Shown piece by piece: positions 1 through 7,377 of a stretch of DNA of 20,076 nt. The stretch's first letter is position 1, and every line of letters begins with the position of its first letter. The notes under the pieces are model-generated. The model was not told where the DNA came from. It did no database searches and saw only the letters and a program-made list of their open reading frames with translations. This stretch comes from a virus. The stretch covers positions 1 to 20,076 of the IMG/VR virus record IMGVR_UViG_3300035070_002978; one strand, given 5' to 3'. Position numbers and translations under genes: made by a program.

Positions 1-1914
1 GGCCTGGGATTTATCCATAGTCGCTATGAACAATGGCCCAAGATCAGATGGTATATTCGCCGCAAGCCAGGGCATCAATTCTATTTGTATCCCAAAGTCC
101 CTAAGATGTAAACCGCTTAATTCTTCTAAAATTCCTACATCATGTGCACCGATACTTTGGATCCATGCGTCTTTCATAGGAGAATATTCCATTACATCTG
201 AAATTCTAAGTGTTAAACAATCCGCAAGATACTGCGTAATTGCTAATGATCCATCTTGAATATGACGGGTAGCAGTATTTGAATTTGCAGCTGCTAATTT
301 TTGAACACCTACTAATGCACGTTCATCTGGTGTACTACCATCACGAGCTTCATTTAATCCGGTGACATCTCTTATCATTTGTAAGTAATAGTTATACGTA
401 CTAATTAAAGATTGTATCTTATTATTACCTGAGCTGCTTGATACTTCTTGAATTGGTACTTTTCCTGGATTCATATCTCCCTCACCTGTAAACGATCTAC
501 CAATGATTGATCCTGTTTGGAAAAACATTTTCATCGCTTCTGCGGGATTATAGTTTGTACCATTACCTAAATCAATCTCAGCTAAACCATCTGCATCAAT
601 ATAGATACCGTCTGGCATCATTCTAGATAATACTTGTTGTAATTTTAAGTGGGTTATTTGAATCATATTTGCAAAACCGGTAATTCTGCCTACTGTACTT
701 TCAATAGTTCCTTTATACATACGCGGTGCGCATATACTATAATTCATCATTACTTTCTGAGACGCTGCTTTCGGCCTTACTTGATTAGTAGCTACTTCCC
801 ATTTTAATAGTTTGTTAGATCCTACTACAAATACACCTTCCATCAAAACCTCGTACGGATCAGAAACTCTTGAATAATTTACTTGGTCTTCTTGCGGTGG
901 ATCAAAACTAGAATCTCTTTTAATAGCTTTATCTGCTCCTGATGCAGTTTTCTTAACTTTATAGATATCTTCCATTACTGTTTTATATTCAAAATATAAT
1001 AACTGTACTGAATTAGAATCTACCTCATCTGCGCCATTGGCTGCTTGGTTATAGTTTTGTGCTGATTGTATACCTTGCTGTTGTATTTCCCCTAATTCTT
1101 CCGGTGATAAATGCGGAAATTGTTTTTGCAAGTCGTTGACGTGAACAATCTTTAGTTCTCCTGCATAATATAAGTCACTAAAATAAGGGTCGTCAGTAGC
1201 AGACCAAACTAAATTAGACGGATCAACATACTCAACTATTATACCTTCTGTTTTTGAAAATCTGTTTTTAGCTGCCCCAATTCCAATAGTAGTTAAATCA
1301 TATACTACTCGTTTAGAGATATTATTATAGCGATTGTCAGCGAATATCTTATTGATTGCTTTTTCTTCGGCTACCTCAGCTGTGTCTTTATAAGACATTT
1401 CCATATGTAAATCAAACTCATCTTGAGAATCTGGTAATTCTTCTTGGTTGTTTTCTGCCATATCAACTCCAAAAGCTTCAGCAGCAAATGCTGTTAGCTC
1501 TTTAGTATCCATATCTCTCATTATGGATTCCATATATTTAGTTCGCTTAGTCACCCCAAACTCATCTATAGAGAAGGCTTTAACTTTAAACTGTCTTTCA
1601 GATATACCGTTTACAATAATATCTACAAATTTAGGTATAATAGGAACTATCTTCCAGTCTAAATTCATATAAGATAAATCACCATCAATAGCTAACTCAT
1701 CTTTATATTTTTGTGTGGATTGCTCGCCTCTTGCGTATAATCGCAAATTATGAAAATTGACTTGGTTACTAGAAAAACGATTTGTTCCAGCGTTTGTTCT
1801 AAACCATTCTTGTTCAATTGCTTGTGCAATCTTCAAACCGTAGTCGCTACTCAACTTTTCTTCGTCGGTTGCAACTTGGCTCGGGAAATAACTTTTTATA
1901 ACTGACTCAGCCAT
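1..1914 (-). CDS. Phage portal protein (C-terminus cut by window edge)
   Basis: The minus-strand frame opens at 1914 and stays open for 638 codons to the window edge, so the C-terminus is missing. The start is MAESVIKSYF, one base after the TerL stop (TAA-T-ATG), which suggests translational coupling. The portal forms the dodecameric ring at the capsid vertex through which TerL pumps DNA. Support comes from position directly after TerL, large size, and a segment near residues 490-520 reading MIRDVTGLNEARDGSTP followed by a long helical stretch. That pattern (helix, TG-x-NE, GSTP) is what I recall from portals of crAss-like and related Bacteroidota podoviruses, which are usually 700-800 residues, so roughly 80% is present. 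The N-terminal third is acidic and helical. The next gene downstream, probably in the head module, is outside the window. Identification as a portal is fairly secure; the crAss-like assignment is inference. Confidence 0.85.
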   Translation of the reverse strand, partial: MAESVIKSYFPSQVATDEEKLSSDYGLKIAQAIEQEWFRTNAGTNRFSSNQVNFHNLRLYARGEQSTQKYKDELAIDGDLSYMNLDWKIVPIIPKFVDIIVNGISERQFKVKAFSIDEFGVTKRTKYMESIMRDMDTKELTAFAAEAFGVDMAENNQEELPDSQDEFDLHMEMSYKDTAEVAEEKAINKIFADNRYNNISKRVVYDLTTIGIGAAKNRFSKTEGIIVEYVDPSNLVWSATDDPYFSDLYYAGELKIVHVNDLQKQFPHLSPEELGEIQQQGIQSAQNYNQAANGADEVDSNSVQLLYFEYKTVMEDIYKVKKTASGADKAIKRDSSFDPPQEDQVNYSRVSDPYEVLMEGVFVVGSNKLLKWEVATNQVRPKAASQKVMMNYSICAPRMYKGTIESTVGRITGFANMIQITHLKLQQVLSRMMPDGIYIDADGLAEIDLGNGTNYNPAEAMKMFFQTGSIIGRSFTGEGDMNPGKVPIQEVSSSSGNNKIQSLISTYNYYLQMIRDVTGLNEARDGSTPDERALVGVQKLAAANSNTATRHIQDGSLAITQYLADCLTLRISDVMEYSPMKDAWIQSIGAHDVGILEELSGLHLRDFGIQIELMPWLAANIPSDLGPLFIATMDKSQA

Positions 1915-1915
1915 A

Positions 1916-4177
1916 TTAATTGTCTCTATTTATTATAGTAGATTGATCTCCACTTTGTTTATACCTAGCAATACCTAAGTTTATTTTCTTTACTTTTCTT
2001 TCTACAGCAGGGCTGTACAAATTCCTATTCACTGCCATACATGCTAAGCCAGAGCTTATACTTGCATCATGTGCTGTTCTATTATTAATATCGAATGAAA
2101 CCCAGTCTTGTAGTGTTCTTTGAAAATACATATTTCCGAATCCACCTTCTTCCAGCGCTCCGACGTGTTTATCAATGTACCACTCCAGAGCAGATGCATG
2201 ATCTTGTTTTATTTGCTCACCCGAGTTTGGTACTCCCCCAATTTCTTTTTCAGTTATAGAAAGCTTGTTCCATACTTTATCAGGCCTATTCATTGAGAAT
2301 CCCCTATAGCCCCTTTTCTTTAAATGATAGAGCAGTCGAGGTTTATTATTCTCCGCTAATATTGGCATACCATAATATACGATTGCCATTAATATATCTT
2401 CAAAAAATATATCAGCGGTTGGGGGTCTTGATATATATTCTAAAAAGAATGTATGGGGTGGCGCATTTTCCATACTAAATTTAGTAAGCCCGTGCAATGC
2501 CCCATTCGATCCACCTCCACCAACTACTCCTGATATATCATAACTATCACACCCAAATGCCCCAACATGAGCATTTCCTGGGTATTTTATTCCATTTTTT
2601 ACAATTATATTGTTTTCCAGGTGTTTATCGGGTGTCCAAGATATTTGAAATCTTCCTTTGGGGTTTGGCACAAATTCTACTTTTGTATCTTTAATACCAT
2701 GCTCCCACTGAAAATTACCTTTTGTTACTAACCCTTGATACTTTGTACCTTCGTTATAATCTATTTGAGCGTAAAGCTTTGTTAAGTTAAATAAACTATT
2801 TTTAGCTTCATCTCTAAACGCATGCTCGGTAGATCTTGGATATTGTCTATAGAATTCGTTTAAACCATCTTGATCATCTTTTAACCCATCTACTTCATTT
2901 TCCCAATGCTCTAATACCCCTATTTCGATTACTGACCCATCTAAAGCAGTAACTGGTGTTTGTGGAGTATCAAAGACCGGGTGTCCATAAGAATCAATGA
3001 ATCCTTCGAAGTTCCATTCCATAGGAATGAATAAAGAATGTAGTCCAGAGCTTGTCTGTCCATTGCGATTTCTTCGGGTGACATCAGACTGCCCCCATAA
3101 TTTTTTAAAGTTGCTTCCACCCTTGTCTAATGCGTTAGAGGTAGAGCCCATCATACATTTTCCTATGATCCTACTACCAAGACGTAAACAAGTTTTTGTT
3201 ACACGCCAGTTATTTAATATGTTATTAGGTTTTTCCCACTTACCAGATTCATCGTGTACTAGTAATCTAAGCTTTTCCCCATCATAACTGTTATCTCCTG
3301 TATTCTTCCAGTCAATTGTAGTGTCAAGACCTTCCATAGAATCCATCATTTCTTGCTCAGGGTTTTGTCCCCCCTTAGCCATCATACCTTTCTTAGTAAG
3401 CTTAGTTGCAGGCACTCTAAATGCTAATTCTGTTTTCGGACGATCCATACCATCCTGTATAGGTTTAAAGTAAAAAGGATAGTTAAGTGAAATAGGAACT
3501 ACCTTATCCGTAAACATCTTCTTTGCATCCGCCCCTGTTTTAGATAAAATACCTAAACGAGCATCCCCTAGTTGTGTACCTTGATTAACCGCTTCACCTG
3601 AAGCCATAAATGAAAATCCAGAACGCCTGTTCTTTAGATAGATCATTCCATAACATCTAAGGTCTGCTTTACAAGCTTCCCAAAATAAATAAAACAATCT
3701 GTTTGACTCTCTAAAATCTGCTCTACCTACATCAATCTTTGAATGCTGTAAATATACCCAATGACTACCAGTGATATACGTGTCTTCCCCGTTGTTCTTA
3801 AACCAAAATCCTTCTGATCTATATTCGAACTGTTTCTCTATATGATCAATCCAACGGTCTTTAAAGAGTCCGGGTTGTCTTTCCCACTCGAATATACTCT
3901 TAATCCTAGAAAGTTCCTTAGGCTCGTCCTGTGAGGTCCAGCGTTGTTCTTTCTTAGCAGATGAATTCTTATAAACTTTTTTTGGGGCAGCGGGTAAGGC
4001 TATTACTAATCCTTGAATATCATAAAGCTCACCAATAGTACCGTCTTTACTAATAATAACCACGTCATGATCTTTATTGTAACCATACTCCCACTTTTTA
4101 GATTTGTTAAGTCTTTTAATTTTATTAGCAGGTATAGGAGTCACAACTTTATACAGTGTTTGCTCGTATCTAACCAT
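1916..4177 (-). CDS. Terminase large subunit (packaging ATPase/nuclease)
   Basis: The protein has 753 residues, large for TerL but matching the ~750-residue type of crAss-like phages. TerL powers DNA translocation into the prohead and cuts the concatemer. A deviant Walker A-like loop is seen at about residues 181-190 (LKNRRSGFSF). A Walker B with catalytic acid, LLVHDESGKW, lies at 305-314 (D309, E310). A coupling-type segment MMGSTSN follows at 342-348. The C-terminal RNase H-like nuclease is suggested by GCDSYD at 542-547 (D544) and ILAENN at 606-611 (E609). The N-terminal KDGTIGELYDIQGL stretch is typical of this subtype. It starts one base after the preceding stop (TAG-T-ATG) and ends one base before the portal start, giving a tight packaging cassette. 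No frameshift or missing key acid was seen. Confidence 0.9.
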   Translation of the reverse strand: MVRYEQTLYKVVTPIPANKIKRLNKSKKWEYGYNKDHDVVIISKDGTIGELYDIQGLVIALPAAPKKVYKNSSAKKEQRWTSQDEPKELSRIKSIFEWERQPGLFKDRWIDHIEKQFEYRSEGFWFKNNGEDTYITGSHWVYLQHSKIDVGRADFRESNRLFYLFWEACKADLRCYGMIYLKNRRSGFSFMASGEAVNQGTQLGDARLGILSKTGADAKKMFTDKVVPISLNYPFYFKPIQDGMDRPKTELAFRVPATKLTKKGMMAKGGQNPEQEMMDSMEGLDTTIDWKNTGDNSYDGEKLRLLVHDESGKWEKPNNILNNWRVTKTCLRLGSRIIGKCMMGSTSNALDKGGSNFKKLWGQSDVTRRNRNGQTSSGLHSLFIPMEWNFEGFIDSYGHPVFDTPQTPVTALDGSVIEIGVLEHWENEVDGLKDDQDGLNEFYRQYPRSTEHAFRDEAKNSLFNLTKLYAQIDYNEGTKYQGLVTKGNFQWEHGIKDTKVEFVPNPKGRFQISWTPDKHLENNIIVKNGIKYPGNAHVGAFGCDSYDISGVVGGGGSNGALHGLTKFSMENAPPHTFFLEYISRPPTADIFFEDILMAIVYYGMPILAENNKPRLLYHLKKRGYRGFSMNRPDKVWNKLSITEKEIGGVPNSGEQIKQDHASALEWYIDKHVGALEEGGFGNMYFQRTLQDWVSFDINNRTAHDASISSGLACMAVNRNLYSPAVERKVKKINLGIARYKQSGDQSTIINRDN

Positions 4178-4178
4178 A

Positions 4179-4499
4179 CTATTTATTTTTCTTATTTCTT
4201 TCTGCGAAACCTTTATAAGATACTTTCTTTTCGGGTACTACTTCATTGAGCATGTCTTCTTCAGTCTTAATCCTCCCCAATATTTCAAATGCATCAAAAA
4301 TAGCTAACTTCTTTGCAGCAGCAGCATTCTTTAATTTTTCTGCAGACAACTCCTCATCTACTACAGGTGTTTCAACCCCTCCTTCAATTAGTGTTCTCCC
4401 TTCGTTGGCAATGATAGGTGCTTCAGCAACTTTAATTAGTTCCTGTACTGCTTTCATTCCAGCTGCTATTATTTGCAACTTGATCTCCTTTATATCCAT
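4179..4499 (-). CDS. Small protein upstream of TerL, possible terminase small subunit
   Basis: The protein has 106 residues: a helical N-terminus (IKLQIIAAGMKAVQELIKV), an acidic/proline linker, an Ala/Lys helix (KLKNAAAAKKLAIFDAFEIL, about 54-73) and a basic tail ending in KNKK. Placement directly before TerL and the helical make-up fit a small terminase subunit or a packaging accessory. No helix-turn-helix is obvious, so this is inference from position. The ATG at 4499 lies 68 bases inside the end of the upstream gene, in another frame. A later in-frame Met (residue 15, at 4457) would still overlap. The conserved-looking helix at the very N-terminus favours the longer start. Confidence 0.7.
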   Translation of the reverse strand: MDIKEIKLQIIAAGMKAVQELIKVAEAPIIANEGRTLIEGGVETPVVDEELSAEKLKNAAAAKKLAIFDAFEILGRIKTEEDMLNEVVPEKKVSYKGFAERNKKNK

Positions 4500-5049
4500 T
4501 GTTTATTGTTAGATTATATGACATGATTCGATATAATTTCTTACCATCTACATTAAACTCAAACTCACTGCTTGGTGTAAACGCTACTACCTCGTTAGTA
4601 ACTATAGTGTCCTCTTTAGGATCTGGGTAAGCGACAATTCCCCATAAAGGAATTTCTGTGCCACTTTGAAATAATCGTGTTTCTTTAATTGGTTGTACAA
4701 AAGTAAATCCGGGGAGTGACTCCCACCCGTTTCCTTTGTCTACCATATATACTTGATCTTCTGGCGCTAAGTAGGTGTCTTCATTAAAATAAGCTCTACT
4801 GTTTTTTTCTTCACCCCGAACATCTCTAAACCTTCTAAATATATTATGATGGATCAATACTTTGTGTCCAACTTCTATTCCGGTTTTGTTTCCTATCGCA
4901 GGTGTGCTTAATACTATGGCTTCGCGATTTACAAATATATGATTTTGCATTTCTGTGTTCAAAATCAATTGCGTCCCATTTACATCTTTGGTATTATTAT
5001 ATCTTTTACCAGCAGGCGTAACTAAAAAATCGTGGATGCTTTTCATCAT
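4432..5049 (-). CDS. Protein with two tandem GroES-like (Cpn10-type) barrels, inferred
   Basis: The protein has 205 residues and sits between small structural-module genes and the packaging cassette. Read against Cpn10, it seems to hold two copies of the barrel pattern. The first spans about residues 26-103 and contains GIEVGHKVLIHHN (57-69, compare VKVGDIVIF in GroES) and ends in YLAPEDQVYMV (93-103, compare LIMSESDILAIV). The second spans about 115-182 with FTFVQPI, WGIVAYP, TNEVVAF, VDGKKLYRI and a terminal NLTI. A classical mobile loop with a Gly-Gly-hydrophobic tripeptide is not clear in either half. The function could be a co-chaperonin partner of the phage GroEL, or a virion protein that reuses the fold. 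The start ATGATG at 5049 overlaps the TGA of the upstream gene. Coding status is certain; the fold call is pattern-based and unsearched. Confidence 0.6.
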   Translation of the reverse strand: MMKSIHDFLVTPAGKRYNNTKDVNGTQLILNTEMQNHIFVNREAIVLSTPAIGNKTGIEVGHKVLIHHNIFRRFRDVRGEEKNSRAYFNEDTYLAPEDQVYMVDKGNGWESLPGFTFVQPIKETRLFQSGTEIPLWGIVAYPDPKEDTIVTNEVVAFTPSSEFEFNVDGKKLYRIMSYNLTINNGYKGDQVANNSSWNESSTGTN

Positions 5050-5270
5050 TCAAAGTCGATGTTATACTCAATAGCAATGCCCATATTTTTATTAAAGGAC
5101 TTCCAACGCTTAACCTCGTTAAATTTTCTTATTAGAATTACATACTTAGTTGACTCTTCTAATATATCCGCTATAGTGTGCCCACCGTATACCTCTTGAC
5201 CAACTGCGTAGTGCATGGCATTACTTTTATAGTCTGTCCCTATACTTATTTTTCTAATTAACGTCGCCAT
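5046..5270 (-). CDS. Small conserved-looking phage protein, unknown function
   Basis: The protein has 74 residues from the chosen start MATLIRKISIGTDYKSNAMH at 5270. An in-frame ATG at 5294 would add eight residues (MSIKQLKT) but lies deeper inside the upstream gene. The shorter start is chosen because residues from there on look structured. The stretch DYKSNAMHYAVGQEVYGGH, then a beta-rich segment with KYVILIRKF, is reminiscent of a short protein often found near the packaging genes of Bacteroidota phages, but I cannot name its function. It overlaps the upstream gene by 17 bases and its stop overlaps the start of the tandem GroES-like gene (ATGA), so the three are probably co-translated. Confidence 0.7.
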   Translation of the reverse strand: MATLIRKISIGTDYKSNAMHYAVGQEVYGGHTIADILEESTKYVILIRKFNEVKRWKSFNKNMGIAIEYNIDFE

Positions 5271-5520
5271 TGTCTTCAATTGTTTTATACTCACCAGTAA
5301 TAGTATCTATTGATACTTTACCATATTTTAACTCAAGCTCTTGTCTCAGCTTTGTAAAAGAAGTTATAAATTGAGAGTATTCGCTTATTACACCCGCTTT
5401 GTGTACTTCTGCACGTCCAACTTCTAGGAGTAGCTCTGTTTGTTTATTTACATGCTCTTTAACTGCCTGTAAGTCTGCAGTATCTAATACCTCGACTTTT
5501 TTATTTTTTACTGTTGCCAT
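5254..5520 (-). CDS. Small helical/coiled-coil protein, unknown function
   Basis: The protein has 88 residues and is mostly predicted helical: two amphipathic helices (about 15-35 and 45-66, the latter including FTKLRQELELKYG), then a short beta tail with DTITGEYKTI. No catalytic motif or membrane segment is seen. It is the first gene of the packaging sub-operon. The 62-base gap upstream carries an AT-rich leader almost identical to the one before GroEL. A virion accessory or scaffold-like role is possible but unsupported. The start MATVKNKKVEVL directly follows the leader and is the only sensible one. Confidence 0.7.
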   Translation of the reverse strand: MATVKNKKVEVLDTADLQAVKEHVNKQTELLLEVGRAEVHKAGVISEYSQFITSFTKLRQELELKYGKVSIDTITGEYKTIEDNGDVN

Positions 5521-5582
5521 TTAATTTGATTTTATTTAATTATTCTATTTATTAATATCACGTCAATTTATCTATACCTAAG
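5521..5582 (-). promoter_or_regulatory. AT-rich leader before packaging sub-operon
   Basis: This is the non-coding gap between the methyltransferase-like gene and the packaging genes. On the minus strand its last 21 bases before the ATG match the leader of GroEL (15425-15445) at 20 of 21 positions. Further upstream is TTGACGTGATATTAATAAAT, which could contain a promoter, though no clear Bacteroidota -7 element (TAnnTTTG) is present. No Shine-Dalgarno sequence is visible; an A/T-rich leader of this kind is normal for translation starts in Bacteroidota. Confidence 0.4.
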
Positions 5583-6077
5583 TTATGCAAAATATTTGAG
5601 TAGAGGTATATATATGTTCCCTTCCACATTTAAATATTGAGAATATTTAGAAATCAGTTCATCCTTTTTTGCACTAGCCAAATTAGCGTCCCACCAAATA
5701 TCAAGCAATATTAAATCATACTGTCTTGTTGGTATGTATGAAAAACAATCACCTTCAATAATATTAATCTTATCATCTAGATACTCAACTTGAGTAATCC
5801 AATCAATAAGTTCAACATTATTTTCTACACAGTCAATAGTTGTACAGAGTGGTATGTTTTCAGCTATGTATTGAGGTACAATTCCTAGTCCCAATCCTAT
5901 CATTAAAATAGAATCAAAACTATTGTTCAATATCTCACCACAAAAACCTTCAACATAAACCATTCCATCATCAATATCGCCCTCATCAAATATCATCTTA
6001 GTGCCTACTGCACCATTCCTTTCAACTGAGAAAGAATCCTTTACCACTTCTGGTATTTTATTTGTATCAAATATCAT
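5583..6077 (-). CDS. SAM-dependent methyltransferase / spermidine-synthase-fold protein
   Basis: The protein has 164 residues. Motif I of a Rossmann methyltransferase is clear: SILMIGLGLGIVPQYI at about 56-71. An acidic residue follows at the next strand end (DCVENN, E85), then EGDCFSYI (109-115, D110) and the motif IV-like strand YDLILLDIWWD (120-130, D126). The order and spacing fit the short spermidine-synthase-like family. The protein is shorter than full spermidine synthases (~280 residues) and lacks their N-terminal beta domain, so methylation or simple SAM binding is more likely than polyamine synthesis. It is the last gene of the tail-fibre group, 13 bases after the propeller-like gene. 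It may modify a tail protein or a host factor, but the substrate is unknown. Confidence 0.65.
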   Translation of the reverse strand: MIFDTNKIPEVVKDSFSVERNGAVGTKMIFDEGDIDDGMVYVEGFCGEILNNSFDSILMIGLGLGIVPQYIAENIPLCTTIDCVENNVELIDWITQVEYLDDKINIIEGDCFSYIPTRQYDLILLDIWWDANLASAKKDELISKYSQYLNVEGNIYIPLLKYFA

Positions 6078-6090
6078 ATCTTATAATTTA

Positions 6091-7134
6091 TTAAACTATA
6101 CAATTTACTGCTGCTGTTACTACTCCACTAGAATCACAAGTTACTTGAGAACTAACAAGTGCTGTTCCCATTCTATACTTTCCTGCTGCTAATGTTACAG
6201 TTCCTGGGTCGTCTGAATAACATGTATCATTTACAACTGGTGTTGAATTTGCTCCATCATGATAGTATGTCTGAGTAAAAGCAGTTGAACATACGTCGAA
6301 CTTAACTGGTTGAACAGTAGAACTAGGTACTGATGTTACTGCAACTCCACTTGTATAATTAGTTGTAATTTCAGTATGTACTATTCCACAAGAGTAAGCG
6401 GAGTTTTGTAATAGCAAAGTCTCATCAGTACTAAAAACAAACCCACCACCACCCGCTAACGCTGAGATTGAATTTGCAGTTGTATCTGAAATAGAACTTA
6501 ATTCTATAAAGTTTTCATCCATTGATAGAATTAACTCCCCTCCAGACATTTCATGAAGTCCTAAACATTGTCCACCATAACCACTACTTGTTGTTGCATA
6601 ATCTATCTTTGTAGTTGAGGACAAACTTGATGCACTTAAAAGCCAGGCAGTACTAACTGCATATTCACATTTAAATGTTACACTACTTGCACTTCCAGAC
6701 ATTGCACTTCTTTCAAATCTTAAAACATGAAAGCTCAATCCATCATCTGCCCACTCTAATCCACTCCACCTTTGTATTGCACTATTACCACTATAAACAT
6801 TAAACTCTGTTCCCAATGGAAAAGTGATTGTTGTTGGTGTTGTTGGATTTGACAAAGATGATAAATCCCACGCCGTAGCTAGGGTGTATGATTTCATATA
6901 TCCAGCATTTGTTGTTCCAGTATAATCTGTATATACTATATACAATGTTGTACCTGCTGAACTTATAAATATTGAATCGCTATATGACCCATCATTTCCA
7001 TACAAACTACTTGTAAAAGAATCTGCTGATGATGAAGAAAAGTCATATGCCGTTGAAAAACTTCTTTGATATACATTACTGCTACCACCAAGATTATATC
7101 CTTGTAGTCCATCACTTTTAAAAAATATTCCCAT
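6091..7134 (-). CDS. Beta-propeller-like tail/adhesin protein (possible frameshifted C-terminal part)
   Basis: The protein has 347 residues from MGIFFKSDGLQGYNLGG at 7134, rich in Ser, Thr, Gly and Tyr. It carries blade-like repeats of a type common in marine phage and flavobacterial proteins: G-(I)-FFK-x-DG-x-x-x-Y, then (S/A)TA(Y/W)D(F/L)SS. Examples are FSTAYDFSSS, LATAWDLSSLS and VSTAWLLSASS. The C-terminus holds several Cys and ends in AAVNCIV. The annotated start is one base after the stop of the small adhesin gene (TAA-T-ATG). However, it begins abruptly in the middle of a blade pattern whose expected preceding strand is encoded at the end of the upstream frame. The two may therefore be one protein made by a +1 frameshift, or a gene split by a recent indel or sequencing error. 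Translation could alternatively begin upstream at 7200 in this frame, but those 22 residues do not look native. Confidence 0.7.
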   Translation of the reverse strand: MGIFFKSDGLQGYNLGGSSNVYQRSFSTAYDFSSSSADSFTSSLYGNDGSYSDSIFISSAGTTLYIVYTDYTGTTNAGYMKSYTLATAWDLSSLSNPTTPTTITFPLGTEFNVYSGNSAIQRWSGLEWADDGLSFHVLRFERSAMSGSASSVTFKCEYAVSTAWLLSASSLSSTTKIDYATTSSGYGGQCLGLHEMSGGELILSMDENFIELSSISDTTANSISALAGGGGFVFSTDETLLLQNSAYSCGIVHTEITTNYTSGVAVTSVPSSTVQPVKFDVCSTAFTQTYYHDGANSTPVVNDTCYSDDPGTVTLAAGKYRMGTALVSSQVTCDSSGVVTAAVNCIV

Positions 7135-7135
7135 A

Positions 7136-7375
7136 TTAACAAAGATTAGTATCTGTTGCAATAGAAGAGAATTCATCAACTCCCCATATTCCATCATCAA
7201 CGTGAGAGTAACCCTTAAAATTACTTAGCCTGTCTTTTACACCAACATAAGTTGGGTTAAACGTTCCTGCTGAAGAAGAAGAAAAGCATGTAGTTAAACT
7301 TCTACCACTATTTGTGTCTCCATATATTTCTGTCGTCACATCTTGTAATGTGATATTTCCTGTTCCTACTGCCAT
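7136..7375 (-). CDS. Small adhesin N-terminal domain protein (79 residues)
   Basis: It begins MAVGTGNITLQDVTTEIYGD, three codons' distance from the previous stop, and ends ATDTNLC. The stretch SLTTCFSSSSAGTFNPTYVG, then KDRLSNFKGYSH, is a domain I recognise from the N-termini of flavobacterial phage tail/adhesin proteins, where it normally leads into repeat domains. The last residues (DEFSSIATDTNL) look like the strand that should precede the first blade of the downstream propeller-like protein. It thus looks like the N-terminal part of an interrupted or frameshift-regulated gene rather than a free-standing protein. The translated frame contains no other oddity. Confidence 0.65.
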   Translation of the reverse strand: MAVGTGNITLQDVTTEIYGDTNSGRSLTTCFSSSSAGTFNPTYVGVKDRLSNFKGYSHVDDGIWGVDEFSSIATDTNLC

Positions 7376-7377
7376 AT

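Noticed and set aside
1448-1672. Plus-strand frame inside the portal gene
   Set aside because: The portal reading frame is continuous on the other strand across this region.
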